A DNA stretch of 64,000 nt. It comes from Tillandsia leiboldiana (lineage: Eukaryota; Streptophyta; Magnoliopsida; Poales; Bromeliaceae). A program made the translations under genes and the position numbers. Shown piece by piece: positions 1 to 8,889 of the stretch (position 1 is its first letter; each line of letters starts with the position of its first letter). The notes under the pieces are model-generated. The model was not told where the DNA came from. It saw nothing but the letters and a program-made list of their open reading frames with translations, and did no database searches. The stretch covers positions 17,866,484-17,930,483 of the forward strand of contig CM055066.1 in NCBI GenBank assembly GCA_029204045.2, in the 5' to 3' direction.

Positions 1-2
1 AT

Positions 3-1724
3 GATGCATCTAATGGTTCTTCAAGTTTATCTGATGTGCAGGAATCATCTCATGTACCTCCGAGTACTCCATTACCTCAAACGTTACGCATCTCCAAGGA
101 TCATCCTGAATCAAACATTATTGGAGACCCACAAGAAGGAGTCAGAACTCGGAGGCAGTTGGTTTGTGGATTCGCTTGTTACGTTTCCATGATCGAACCA
201 AAGAACGTCGATGAAGCTCTTCAGGATGACTACTGGATTGAAGCAATGCAGGAAGAGCTCCATCAGTTTGAACGAAACAAAGTCTGGGAATTAACGACGC
301 CTCCGAAGCAACACAATGTGATTGGTACTAAATGGATTTTTAAGAACAAGAAAAATGAGGATGGTACCATCATCAGGAACAAAGCACGTTTAGTTGCTCA
401 AGGCTACTCTCAAATAGAAGGTATAGACTTTGATGAAACGTTCGCCCCTGTAGCTAGACTCGAGTCCATTCGTATCTTATTCGCTATTGCTTGTCACTTT
501 AAAATAAAACTCTTTCAAATGGACGTTAAGAGTGCGTTTTTAAATGGGTTTTTAAATGAGGAAGTTTATGTGGCTCAACCGAAAGGTTTTGTAGACTGTA
601 AACTACCTAACCATGTTTTTCGTTTGAAAAAGGCTCTTTACGGTTTAAAACAAGCACCGCGAGCGTGGTACGAAAGGTTGACAAAGCACCTTTTGGAGAA
701 GGGATATACTCGAGGGGGAGCAGACAGGACTCTCTTTGTGAAGCATTATCAAAATAACTTCATTGTTGCACAAATCTATGTCGATGACATTGTATTTGGA
801 GCAACAAAGGATAATGATGCTTCTAAATTTGCTGAAACCATGGAAAGCGAATTTGAGATGTCAATGATGGGCGAACTGACATACTTTCTTGAATTGCAAG
901 TGAAACAAAATGGTGAAGGCATCCATCTGTGTCAATCCAAGTATGCAAAGGAGTTGGTAAAGAAATTCGGATTAGAAGATTCTAAAGATTTTCCTACTCC
1001 TATGGGAACTAGCAATAAAGGATTAGGAAGTGAATCTCTTAGTGATAGTGTAGACGAGAAACTCAATCGAAGTATGATTGGAAGTCTACTCTACCTCACA
1101 GCTAGTCGCCCGGACATATCCTTTAGTGTTGGGATCTGCGCGAGATATCAGTCAGCACCAAAGGAGGATCACCTGAAAGCGGTGAAATGGATCATCCGGT
1201 ACATCAAAGGAACCATTAATTTCGCAATTTGGCACCCTATGGGAACAAGTCTAGATATTATTGGATACTCAGATGCCGATTGGGCAGGATCTGTGGATGA
1301 TCGGAAAAGTACGAGTGGTGCATGTTTTTATCTTGGCCATTGTCTTGTTGCATGGCATAGTAAAAAGCAAAACTGCATTGCACTCTCGACTGCCGAAGCG
1401 GAATATATCTCAGCGGGTAGTTGTTCAACTCAACTCATTTGGATGAAAAGCGTGTTGAGCGACTTCCGGATTTCAGCAACTTCGGTAATTGTTTTATGTG
1501 ACAACACTAGTGCTATAAACATTTCAAAAAACCCTGTGTTGCACTCAATAACAAAACACATTGAACTTAGATATCATTTTCTTAGAGAGCTAGTTGAATC
1601 AAATATTCTTCAAATTTCCTACATTTCAACTGAAGATCAATTAGCTGACTTTTTAACAAAACCTTTGGATCAAAAATGTTTTATTCATTTGCGTAAAGCA
1701 ATTGAAATGCTTTCCTTGAAATAA
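3..1724 (+). CDS. Copia pol, 3' part: reverse transcriptase and RNase H (partial)
   Basis: The frame is open from the window start to the TAA at 1722-1724. It carries the end of the integrase/RT linker, then the copia reverse transcriptase (RVT_2 type) with catalytic Asp in QMDVKSAFLNG and the YVDD box in IYVDDIVFGAT. RNase H follows, with SDADWAGS, the acidic LSTAEAEYIS motif, CDNTSAINISK and the ADFLTKPL tail. It would copy element RNA into cDNA inside virus-like particles. No stop or frameshift is visible, although LTYFLELQV has Glu where the other copies have Gly. Protease and integrase lie left of the window. Confidence 0.93.
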   Translation, partial: DASNGSSSLSDVQESSHVPPSTPLPQTLRISKDHPESNIIGDPQEGVRTRRQLVCGFACYVSMIEPKNVDEALQDDYWIEAMQEELHQFERNKVWELTTPPKQHNVIGTKWIFKNKKNEDGTIIRNKARLVAQGYSQIEGIDFDETFAPVARLESIRILFAIACHFKIKLFQMDVKSAFLNGFLNEEVYVAQPKGFVDCKLPNHVFRLKKALYGLKQAPRAWYERLTKHLLEKGYTRGGADRTLFVKHYQNNFIVAQIYVDDIVFGATKDNDASKFAETMESEFEMSMMGELTYFLELQVKQNGEGIHLCQSKYAKELVKKFGLEDSKDFPTPMGTSNKGLGSESLSDSVDEKLNRSMIGSLLYLTASRPDISFSVGICARYQSAPKEDHLKAVKWIIRYIKGTINFAIWHPMGTSLDIIGYSDADWAGSVDDRKSTSGACFYLGHCLVAWHSKKQNCIALSTAEAEYISAGSCSTQLIWMKSVLSDFRISATSVIVLCDNTSAINISKNPVLHSITKHIELRYHFLRELVESNILQISYISTEDQLADFLTKPLDQKCFIHLRKAIEMLSLK

Positions 1725-2657
1725 CCCCTTTTTGAAACTCTTGTTTAGGTTAGGTTTTGTTTTTGTGTTTTTGTTCATTATCTATGCTTAGACATAGAAC
1801 ATTAATTGATCATATGTCTTATTGACTTTAGTAGCGTCTTTTCGTTTATTTAGAAATTTATTATGCTTTGGATATCATAATAATTCATTTGATGCAATGA
1901 TCATTTATGTGAATTAAATCATCTTTGTTTTGATCAAAGTCAATTTCTCTCTCGATGATCTCTTAGTATAGTTTTTATCTTATTTGACTATTTAGTCGAG
2001 TATGAAATCGAGATCAATATTTGGTTGAATACTTTATATCTTAAATAATTGATAGCCAATTGAGGGGGAGTCAAAGAAAAAGTGTTATGCTCAAAAGATG
2101 TGGAAAGAGTTACATCCCAATGAGGAGTGTGAAAACTACCACCACATGGAGGAAAGAGCTACCACCTCGGTCGTCCGAGTACTGTGTGCAGCTACCACAT
2201 GTATATCAAGCAAGGTTTTTCAAGTTTGATTAAATAAAATGCATGTTGAAATACTTGACTCTGTCAAAATTTCAAGGTTGGTATAAGGTGGGAATTTTAA
2301 TGAAAGATGCTCAAAGAGCCACTCTCTTCAATAAATTGACTAGATATATTATCTAACTTATCTGGGATTTCAGACATCTATTGATCTTGGTATTTCATTT
2401 TCTTTACCAAATTGATGATTTGATAAAGGCATTACTCATAAGATCAAGTTAGATGTAATTGAAGTTGTTCAACTTTAAGGGATTTAATTTTTATAAATCT
2501 TCATTTCATTATTTGGCTATTATTGATAGATTTAGTATAATCTATTTCTTTTGATATGAAATGATGATTTTTGGTTAAAGTTGATACACAAAAGTGCTTA
2601 CAATCTTTTTCTGGATTTTCTAAAATTTTTCTGAATTTTTCTGAAGAAAAAGTTGGA
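1725..2657 (+). other. Non-coding spacer of A between pol and the internal promoter
   Basis: No credible ORF. The spacer is conserved in B (15371-16307), A' (35558-36269 plus 48482-48696) and, reversed, in F (about 60900-61535). It holds a purine tract GAGGGGGAG at 2062-2070 and a well-conserved block at about 2092-2205. That block contains a small hairpin, stem CTCGG/CCGAG with a TCGT loop, at 2166-2179. Conservation without coding suggests an RNA-level or cis role. Confidence 0.7.
2166..2179 (+). other. Conserved TCGT-loop hairpin (A)
   Basis: CTCGG-TCGT-CCGAG forms a 5-bp stem. The same hairpin is at 15813-15826 (B) and 35999-36012 (A'). In F (61070-61081, minus) the fourth pair changes from T-A to C-G, so pairing is kept while the sequence changes; the fifth pair is lost there. 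Confidence 0.55.
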
Positions 2658-2800
2658 GCCGATCCGGATTGAACAAGCCGATCCGGATCCCGAACGCAGG
2701 TATTCTCTGCGGGTAGCCAATCCGGATCGGATTCACGAACTGATCCGGATCGCGGCTAGGGTTTTATATAGAACAAAAGGGTTTTGATTTCTTTCTACTT
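2658..2800 (+). promoter_or_regulatory. Putative internal promoter of A upstream of the extra ORF
   Basis: Four TCCGGA boxes (mostly in the form GATCCGGATC) lie at about 2660-2755, followed by TATATA at 2765-2770 and a pyrimidine-rich leader with CTCTCTCTCT. The LTR of the same element has the same box type upstream of its own TATA-like site. The layout of box array, TATA, leader and intron suggests a separate transcript for the extra ORF. No transcript evidence is available. Confidence 0.55.
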
Positions 2801-2887
2801 CAATCTTTTGTTCCAAAGTCTCCAGAGCTTCTCTCTCTAGAATTCATCCATCTTGGAAGCTTACAAACTCAAGTTCTTCGATTCTAA

Positions 2888-3268
2888 GTAAGTTTTATTG
2901 ATCAAAATCTCGGTTTTTCACAGTTTTTCATATTCTTCCTCAAAACGTGATGAAATTTCTTTATCTTTTTCGTTTTCGGATGGTTTTTGATCAAATTTCT
3001 TTTGAAATAAGAACTCTGGGTAGATTAGTTTTGATTATATGCTAGGTATTCTCATGATAAACGGATTTTTGGCCTTCGATTTCAAAAATTTTGGTTTTAG
3101 GCATATAATAGGAATTTTCGAAAATCATGCGCTTGATCTATTTTGAAAATTCCTTTTGAAAAACTAATTTGATTCTTAGTCTCTCTACACGATAATGATT
3201 GTTTGGGTACAATTTTTCAAATTTTTGAAAATTGATAATTTTTCGTGTTCTTGAGTTGTTGCTCACAG
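2888..3268 (+). other. Predicted 5'-UTR intron before the extra ORF of A (381 nt)
   Basis: A GTAAGT donor at 2888 follows CTAA, and the CTCACAG acceptor ends at 3268. The interval is T-rich, as plant introns are. B (16536-16916, 381 nt) and A' (48926-49307, 382 nt) have the same donor, acceptor and nearly the same length. The extra ORF starts 30 nt after the acceptor. Confidence 0.55.
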
Positions 3269-3298
3269 GTTTCTCTTCTCTCACAAAGGACAGTAGCA

Positions 3299-4252
3299 AT
3301 GGTGATCACCTGGATCATCTTTCTTCTGGCTGCCATGGTGCATACAAGAAATCCTGTCAAGCCTAAAAAGGCAAAGAAGGCAAAGAAATCTAGGGATGAT
3401 TCCGAGACGGAATCTGAAACGGAGTCCATTGATTGGGATGAGCTTCAAGTTGAAGCAACTACTCCCACTGCTTCGAAAGGGAAAGCCCCTGCAGAAACAT
3501 CAAAGGCAAAGGCTCCGCCCACTGCTGCTGAAAAAGGAAAAGCTCCAATGGAAGAAACTCCTGTGAAAACAAAAAGAAAAAGTGTTGCCCGCAAGAGAGG
3601 GAGTGCTCGAGGAATTTCCATTGAGCAACCAGTTGCTAGCCAGCCTCCTCCACAAGACTTTATCAGCTCAGCAAGGATCAAGGATTTTGAGAACAGGGAA
3701 TGCATTGACAAAAGGGATGTCAATGTCACAGCACAAAAGGAACAAGCTGAACCATGCCAAGAGGACACAAAGAATATCCTTCGAACTGAAACTGAATCAG
3801 AAGACGAAGAAGATTGGGACACATTTCTTCATGAAGTACAACAAGGTATTGATGACGCAAATAAGTTTTACCTAAATAACAAGAAGATGATGAAGTCTTC
3901 CTCAACAATCAAGCAGTACACAAGGAAAAAGAATTCGCGAGACAATGGAATTCAAATCAATCAACCTCGTGACACTTCACATTCTCTGCCAAGAAGATCT
4001 CCTTGGAATGAAGGTGAAACTGCACCGTCAACTGTCACACAACGTTCTTCATCCTCCAGAAGAACCGACCAAAAAGCAAACTTAGTGTCTTCCATCAATC
4101 AAGAACAAGAAAAACTGGCTATGGAACTAAGACAGATGTCCACGGACATATATAAGATGAAACAGGAATGTTCTAAGATTTCGGGAATGCTTAAAGGAAC
4201 TTTGAACAATCTGGGATATAGTGCCTCAGATAATTCAGACTCAGATAACTAA
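3299..4252 (+). CDS. Extra ORF after pol (env-position ORF), internally shortened, 317 aa
   Basis: I chose the ATG at 3299 because it follows the predicted splice acceptor and the same start occurs in B and A'. The protein begins MVITWIIFLLAAMVHTR, a short hydrophobic stretch. A Lys/Ala/Pro/Glu-rich low-complexity region follows (about 24-110), then an acidic patch TESEDEEDWDTF (about 165-180), a basic stretch and a C-terminal coiled-coil-like segment (about 260-305) ending in an acidic Ser/Asp tail. It sits where SIRE-type elements carry their env-like ORF. Compared with A', the central domain of about 200 aa after NRECI is missing. No signal peptide, furin site or clear transmembrane helix supports a true envelope, so function is unknown. 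Confidence 0.65.
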   Translation: MVITWIIFLLAAMVHTRNPVKPKKAKKAKKSRDDSETESETESIDWDELQVEATTPTASKGKAPAETSKAKAPPTAAEKGKAPMEETPVKTKRKSVARKRGSARGISIEQPVASQPPPQDFISSARIKDFENRECIDKRDVNVTAQKEQAEPCQEDTKNILRTETESEDEEDWDTFLHEVQQGIDDANKFYLNNKKMMKSSSTIKQYTRKKNSRDNGIQINQPRDTSHSLPRRSPWNEGETAPSTVTQRSSSSRRTDQKANLVSSINQEQEKLAMELRQMSTDIYKMKQECSKISGMLKGTLNNLGYSASDNSDSDN

Positions 4253-4888
4253 ATGTTGTCTGATTTCTTGTGCAGGTTTTAGATTTAGTTTTCACATTTT
4301 CTGAACTTTTAACTCTCCTTACGTTTTGTATTTTTTGCTAACTTTGTGACAAAAAGGGGGAGAGAGAAAACGAACAATGATATGTGAACTCTGAACTTTG
4401 AACTTTGAACGATGAAGGTAAGTATCACAACTTGTGTTTTTGTATTGTGTTTGAATGCATGCGCCCCGACTAACTATTTGACTAATTATTTGGGCATGTA
4501 CTTTTACTAACAAGTTGTCTGATTACTAACAAAGTTATGACATCTTGAATTTTATTGCTTAGAAGATATGTCGATGTTTTATCGTTGATCCTATTACATA
4601 TCTAAATTCGTAAAATGTCATAGTGAGTATAAACTCTACCTCTGTTAGGTTTTGAATGCTAAAAATTCTTGAGGTATCTAACGATCTTCTTTTGTCAAGA
4701 ATTGCTTCTTTTTGCAGAGAGTACAGATGTCTAAGTCTAGAGTCTGTTTTAGGAGTTTAACTCATGTATGTATTTTATTTTGGATCTCCATTGTAAATTT
4801 TTGTTGAATGGTGATAGCAACAAAAATATCTTTTTGAATTTTCTTGAGTGGATTTGTGTTTTGTCGCGAAACCGCCAAAGGGGGAGAT
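4253..4888 (+). other. Spacer of A between extra ORF and 3' LTR, with two polypurine tracts
   Basis: No ORF. A purine tract runs 4351-4370 (five A, five G, then AGAGAG) just after TTTGTGAC. The terminal tract CCAAAGGGGGAGAT (about 4875-4888) abuts the LTR and is the expected plus-strand primer. B and A' have both tracts at matching places. Confidence 0.7.
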
Positions 4889-5108
4889 TGTTACGGAATT
4901 TGAGTTGGCGTATTTCGTGAATTCGGTTAAGTCTTAAAGATAAAGAAGGTTGGATCATATAACTCAATCTCAAGAAAGAAGAATTCAAAAGGATCAGGTA
5001 TGTTTAACTAATTATTTTTGGTGATCCGAATACTTCTTATAGTGTAGAAACACTTGGATGAATTTTTAATTGCATAAAAATCAAAAACTGGACATGGGAC
5101 ATGTTCAG

Positions 5109-5395
5109 GATCCGGATCAGGTACTTCGATCCGGATCCCGAAGGGTGTTAGTTCATACGCAAATTCAATCCAGATCGCAGCCTCTTTTGATCCGGATCCC
5201 GAACACTGGTTTTTACCGAAATATATGAACGATCCGGATCAGGCATTTCAATCCGGATCCCGAACATTGGTGTTTGGTGAATTGTATGAACGATCCGGAT
5301 CAGGCACTTCGATCCGGATCCCGAACCTTTGTTTTTCTGGAAACTGTCTGTCTCGTTACTGCAATCCGGATCGCCGAAATCCGATCCGGATCGCC
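5109..5395 (+). promoter_or_regulatory. TCCGGA-box array in the LTR of A
   Basis: Repeated palindromic boxes, mostly GATCCGGATC followed by CCGAA, spaced roughly 25-60 bp. They lie upstream of the TATA-like site and within U3 by position. Comparable arrays are at 9115-9405, 22540-22755, 51630-51920 and, reversed, 59360-59600. Confidence 0.6.
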
Positions 5396-5602
5396 GTCCT
5401 GAAAAATTCCAGAAAAGGTTAGTTTTTTATTCTTATCCTCTTCCAACAGTTTCTAACCTATGTATAGACCCTTTAATTCATCCTTGAACGTACGACGCAA
5501 AAGGCCGCATAATCTTATTAAATCAACAGACGGCCATATAAATCCACATATAGAGAAGAAAGGAAATACTAGATTTTATCTTATGTTTCTTCATCTATAT
5601 TG

Positions 5603-5655
5603 ATTGATTTGATTCTAGGGTTTCATACTCATATTTTAAGTAGAATCAAATCAAT
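5603..5655 (+). other. 15-bp stem hairpin in the LTR leader of A
   Basis: ATTGATTTGATTCTA at 5603-5617 is the exact reverse complement of 5641-5655, with a 23-nt loop. In B and A' both arms change together (ATTAATTTG with CAAATTAAT), keeping full pairing. It lies about 150 bp downstream of the TATA-like site, so it is probably in the transcribed leader. Confidence 0.6.
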
Positions 5656-6187
5656 GAATACTTAGATGGTATTTCCGATCTATTTCTAATCTAAGTATTC
5701 GGGGGATCATCACCACCCAAAAACAACGATTTTCCCAAAATCGGCGCGTGGACTAGCGTGGCCTTGTGGATTCAAGGTGCAACCGCTCTCGTGGATTCGG
5801 AGCGAGGTACGTTCATGGATTCGAAGCGTGCTACTGGGTGAAGACCGTGGATTCGGTCGGACGTCGTGGACTCGACGTTGGACGCCGTGGATTCGGCGTT
5901 GGACGCAGATCGTGGATTCGAGAAGCGTTGCGGAGCGAGCGTAGAAGATCAACTAGGAGCGTATGGAAAAAGGTTGAGTCGTCTGTGAGTACGGTATATC
6001 ACCTTTGTACATGTTATAATTCTAGTGGATTTCACCGTGTTATCCACGTAAAAATCTCTGCGTGTTATTTATTTTTCCGCATTGGGTTTTATATCGCAAA
6101 GATTTTTGAGTGTTTATTGTTTACACCTATTCACCCCCCTCTAGGTGTTTTTTTTCCTATTTAGATCCAATTATATATAACCCAACA

Positions 6188-8889
6188 GGTCGTTCTTCCA
6201 AAATTGTTGGAAAGGGAACAATCGCTATTCCAGAAGACCCGGTTTTGAATAGTGTCTTATTTGTTGAAGGCCTAAAGACTAACCTCATTAGTATAAGTCA
6301 ACTTTGTGACAATGGTTTCTCAGTTAATTTTTCCTCTATAGAATGTATTGTAACTGATAAGAACCATGATTTCTTTTTGAAAGGGGTTAGGTCAGAGAAT
6401 AATTGCTATGTTGTTTCAAATAAAATTTCTGAAAAATATAACCTAGTTTCTTTGGATAATGAAACTCTTTGGCATGAAAGACTAGGTCACATTAATTTTA
6501 AAGAACTAGCAAGAATTTCAAATAAAGACGTGGTTAAGGGGGTTCACAATCAAGGGCTGCACACAAAAACTTGAATCACGTCGGTACCAATCGGCCCTTG
6601 GAATTATTGCACATGGACTTAACGGGGCCGACTCGTCAACCATCCTTGGGAGGTAAATGGTATATTTTTTTGTTGGTTGATGATTTCTCTAGGTATTCAT
6701 GGGTAACTTTTTTAAAAGAGAAAGCGGATACTTTCGACTCTTTTCATGAGGTTTGTCATCGTATTATGAATGAAAGAAATGAAAAGATCGTTCGTGTTCG
6801 AAGTGATAGAGGTGAAGAATTCATTAATTCCAAATTCATTGATTTTTGCACTTCCAATGGTATAAAACATGAATTCTCAGCACCCTATATACCTCAGCAG
6901 AATGGTGTTGTCGAGCGCAAAAACAGGGTTGTTCAAGAGATGGCGCGTGTGATGCTTCATAGCTGGAATTTACCGTTATATTTTTGGGCTGAAGCTGTGA
7001 ACACCGCCGTCTATGTAATTAATCGAGTTTATTTGCGCCCGGGAACTTTAAATACACCATATGAGCTGTGGTTTTGTAGAAAACCTAATATCAAACATTT
7101 TCGTATCTTTGGGAGTCGCTGTTACATTTTGCGTGACCGCGAAAATCTTGGAAAATTTGACTCTCGAAGTGACGAAGGGATTTTCATGGGTTATTCTACA
7201 AACAGTAGAGCATATTGGGTATTTAACATGGAATCTAAAACGATGGTAGAATCTATAAATGTTAAAGTAGATGAAGCTTTTCACTTTGCATCTGATAAGT
7301 CTACCCTTGATATAACTCTAGATGATGATTCTCCTGCAAATGCATCTTCTTATAATAATTCTTCCGATAATATTGATGCATCTAATGGTTCTTCAAGTTT
7401 ATCTGATGTGCAGGAATTATCACTTGTACTTGTGAGTACTCCGTTACCACAAACGTTACGCATCTCCAAGGATCATCCGGAATCTAATATTATTGGAGAC
7501 CCACAAGAAGGAGTCAGGACTCGGAGACAGTTGGTTTGTGGAGTCGCATGTTACGTCTCCATGATAGAACCAAAGAACGTCGATGAAGCTCTTCAGGATG
7601 ACTACTGGATTGAAGCAATGCAAGAAGAGCTCCATCAGTTTGAAAGAAACAAAGTCTGGGAATTAACGAAGCCACCGAAGCAACACAACGTGATTGGTAC
7701 TAAGTGGATTTTCAAGAATAAGAAAAATGAGGATGGTACCATCATCAGGAACAAAGCACGATTAGTTGCTCAGGGCTACTCGCAAATTGAAGGAATAGAC
7801 TTTGATGAGACGTTCGCCCCAGTTGCTCGACTCGAGTCAATTCGTATCCTATTCGCAATTGCTTGTCACTTTAAAATAAAACTCTTTCAAATGGATGTTA
7901 AGAGTGCGTTTTTAAATGGGTATTTAAACGAGGAAGTTTATGTGACTCAACCAAAAGGTTTCGTAGACTATAAACAACCTAACCATGTTTTTCATTTGAA
8001 AAAGCCTCTTTACGGTCTAAAACAAGCACCGCGAGCATGGTACGAATGGCTAACAAAGCACCTATTGGAAAAGGGCTACACTCGAGGGGGAGCAGACCGG
8101 ACTCTCTTTGTGAAGCATTATAAGGATAATTTCATTGTAGCACAAATCTATGTCGATGACATTGTATTTGGTGCAACTAGAGACAATGATGCTTCTAAAT
8201 TCGCAGAAACCATGGAAAGCGAATTTGACATGTCAATGATGAGCGAACTGACATACTTTCTTGGATTGCAAGTAAAACAAAATGATGATGGCATCAATTT
8301 GTGTCAATCCAAGTATGCAAGGGAGTTGGTGAAGAAATTCGATTTAGAAAACTCTAAAGATTTTCCGACTCCTATGGGAACTAGCAATAAGGGATTAGGA
8401 AGTGAATCTCTTTGTGAGAGTGTAGACGAGAAGTTTGATCACAGCATGATAGGAAGCCTACGCTATCTCACGGCTAGTCGCCCGGACATATCCTTTAGTG
8501 TTGGAATTTGCGCGAGATATCAATCAGCACCAAAGGAGGTTCACTTGAAAGCGGTGAAAAGGATCATCCGGTACATCAAAGGAACTTTGAATTTCGGAAT
8601 TTGGTATCCTATGGGAACAACGCTTGATATTATAGGATATTCAGATGCCGATTGGGCAGGATCTGTGGATGATCGGAAGAGTACGAGTGGTGCATGTTTT
8701 TATCTTGGCCATTGTCTTGTTGCATGGCATAGTAAAAAGCAAAACTGAATTGCACTCTCGACTACCGAAGCGGAATATATTTCAGCGGGTAGTTGTTCAA
8801 CCCAACTCATTTGGATGAAAAGTGTGTTGAGCGACATCCGAATTTCAGCAACTTCGGTAACGATTCTTTCTGACAACACAAGTGCTATA
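6188..8889 (+). mobile_element. Copia element A', left visible segment
   Basis: Starts inside the GAG-pre-integrase region immediately after the LTR of A and runs into RNase H. It is cut at CTATA (8885-8889) by element B and resumes at 35346. The 5' LTR, gag and protease of A' should lie left of the window, beyond the rest of A. Confidence 0.85.
6193..8889 (+). pseudogene. Pol of copia A' (integrase, RT, RNase H part), broken
   Basis: Two frames cover it, about 6193-6574 and 6571-8748. Integrase catalytic positions are present (HMDLTGPT, RSDRGEEF with Glu for the usual second Gly, VVERKNR), as are RT QMDVKSAFLNG and YVDD. A 52-bp deletion after GGGGGTTC (about 6549) removes the region that in B encodes the CGGC cysteines of the integrase HHCC zinc finger and shifts the frame. 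A TGA at 8746-8748 replaces a Cys codon. The frame is then interrupted by B and continues at 35351-35557. The gene cannot make full pol. Confidence 0.9.

Larger units (their letters stand above)
1..6187 (+). mobile_element. Copia element A (SIRE/Maximus-type), right part
   Basis: A Ty1/copia LTR retrotransposon cut by the window start. Visible in order: end of pol, spacer, internal promoter and intron, extra ORF, polypurine tract and 3' LTR ending in CCCAACA. Directly after the LTR comes the integrase region of another copia element (A'), beginning GGTCG where the homologous part of B reads GGCCG. This fits insertion of A into A' with GGTCG as the right TSD; the left copy lies outside the window. 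An extra sense ORF after pol is typical of the SIRE/Maximus lineage. A is the least damaged copia element here: both visible ORFs are open. Confidence 0.85.
4889..6187 (+). repeat. 3' LTR of copia A (1299 bp)
   Basis: Starts TGTTACGGAATTTG right after the polypurine tract and ends ATAACCCAACA. It aligns along its length with the LTRs of B and A'. Parts seen: a TCCGGA-box array (about 5109-5395), a TATA-like CTATGTATAG at about 5459, a 15-bp stem hairpin (5603-5655), many short GTGGATTCG repeats (about 5765-5920), and the terminal ACACCTATTCACC...CTCTAGGTG motif common in this lineage. Its box form (GATCCGGATC) differs from B and A' (GTCCGGACC), so A is a separate subfamily. Confidence 0.9.

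Noticed and set aside
3299..4252. True envelope glycoprotein for the extra ORF
   Set aside because: No signal peptide with cleavage site, no cleavage motif, no membrane anchor and a highly charged composition; only its position is env-like.
5766..6164. 132-codon ORF in the LTR of A
   Set aside because: It is a by-product of the GTGGATTCG repeats and runs past the region conserved between LTRs without keeping the frame in B.
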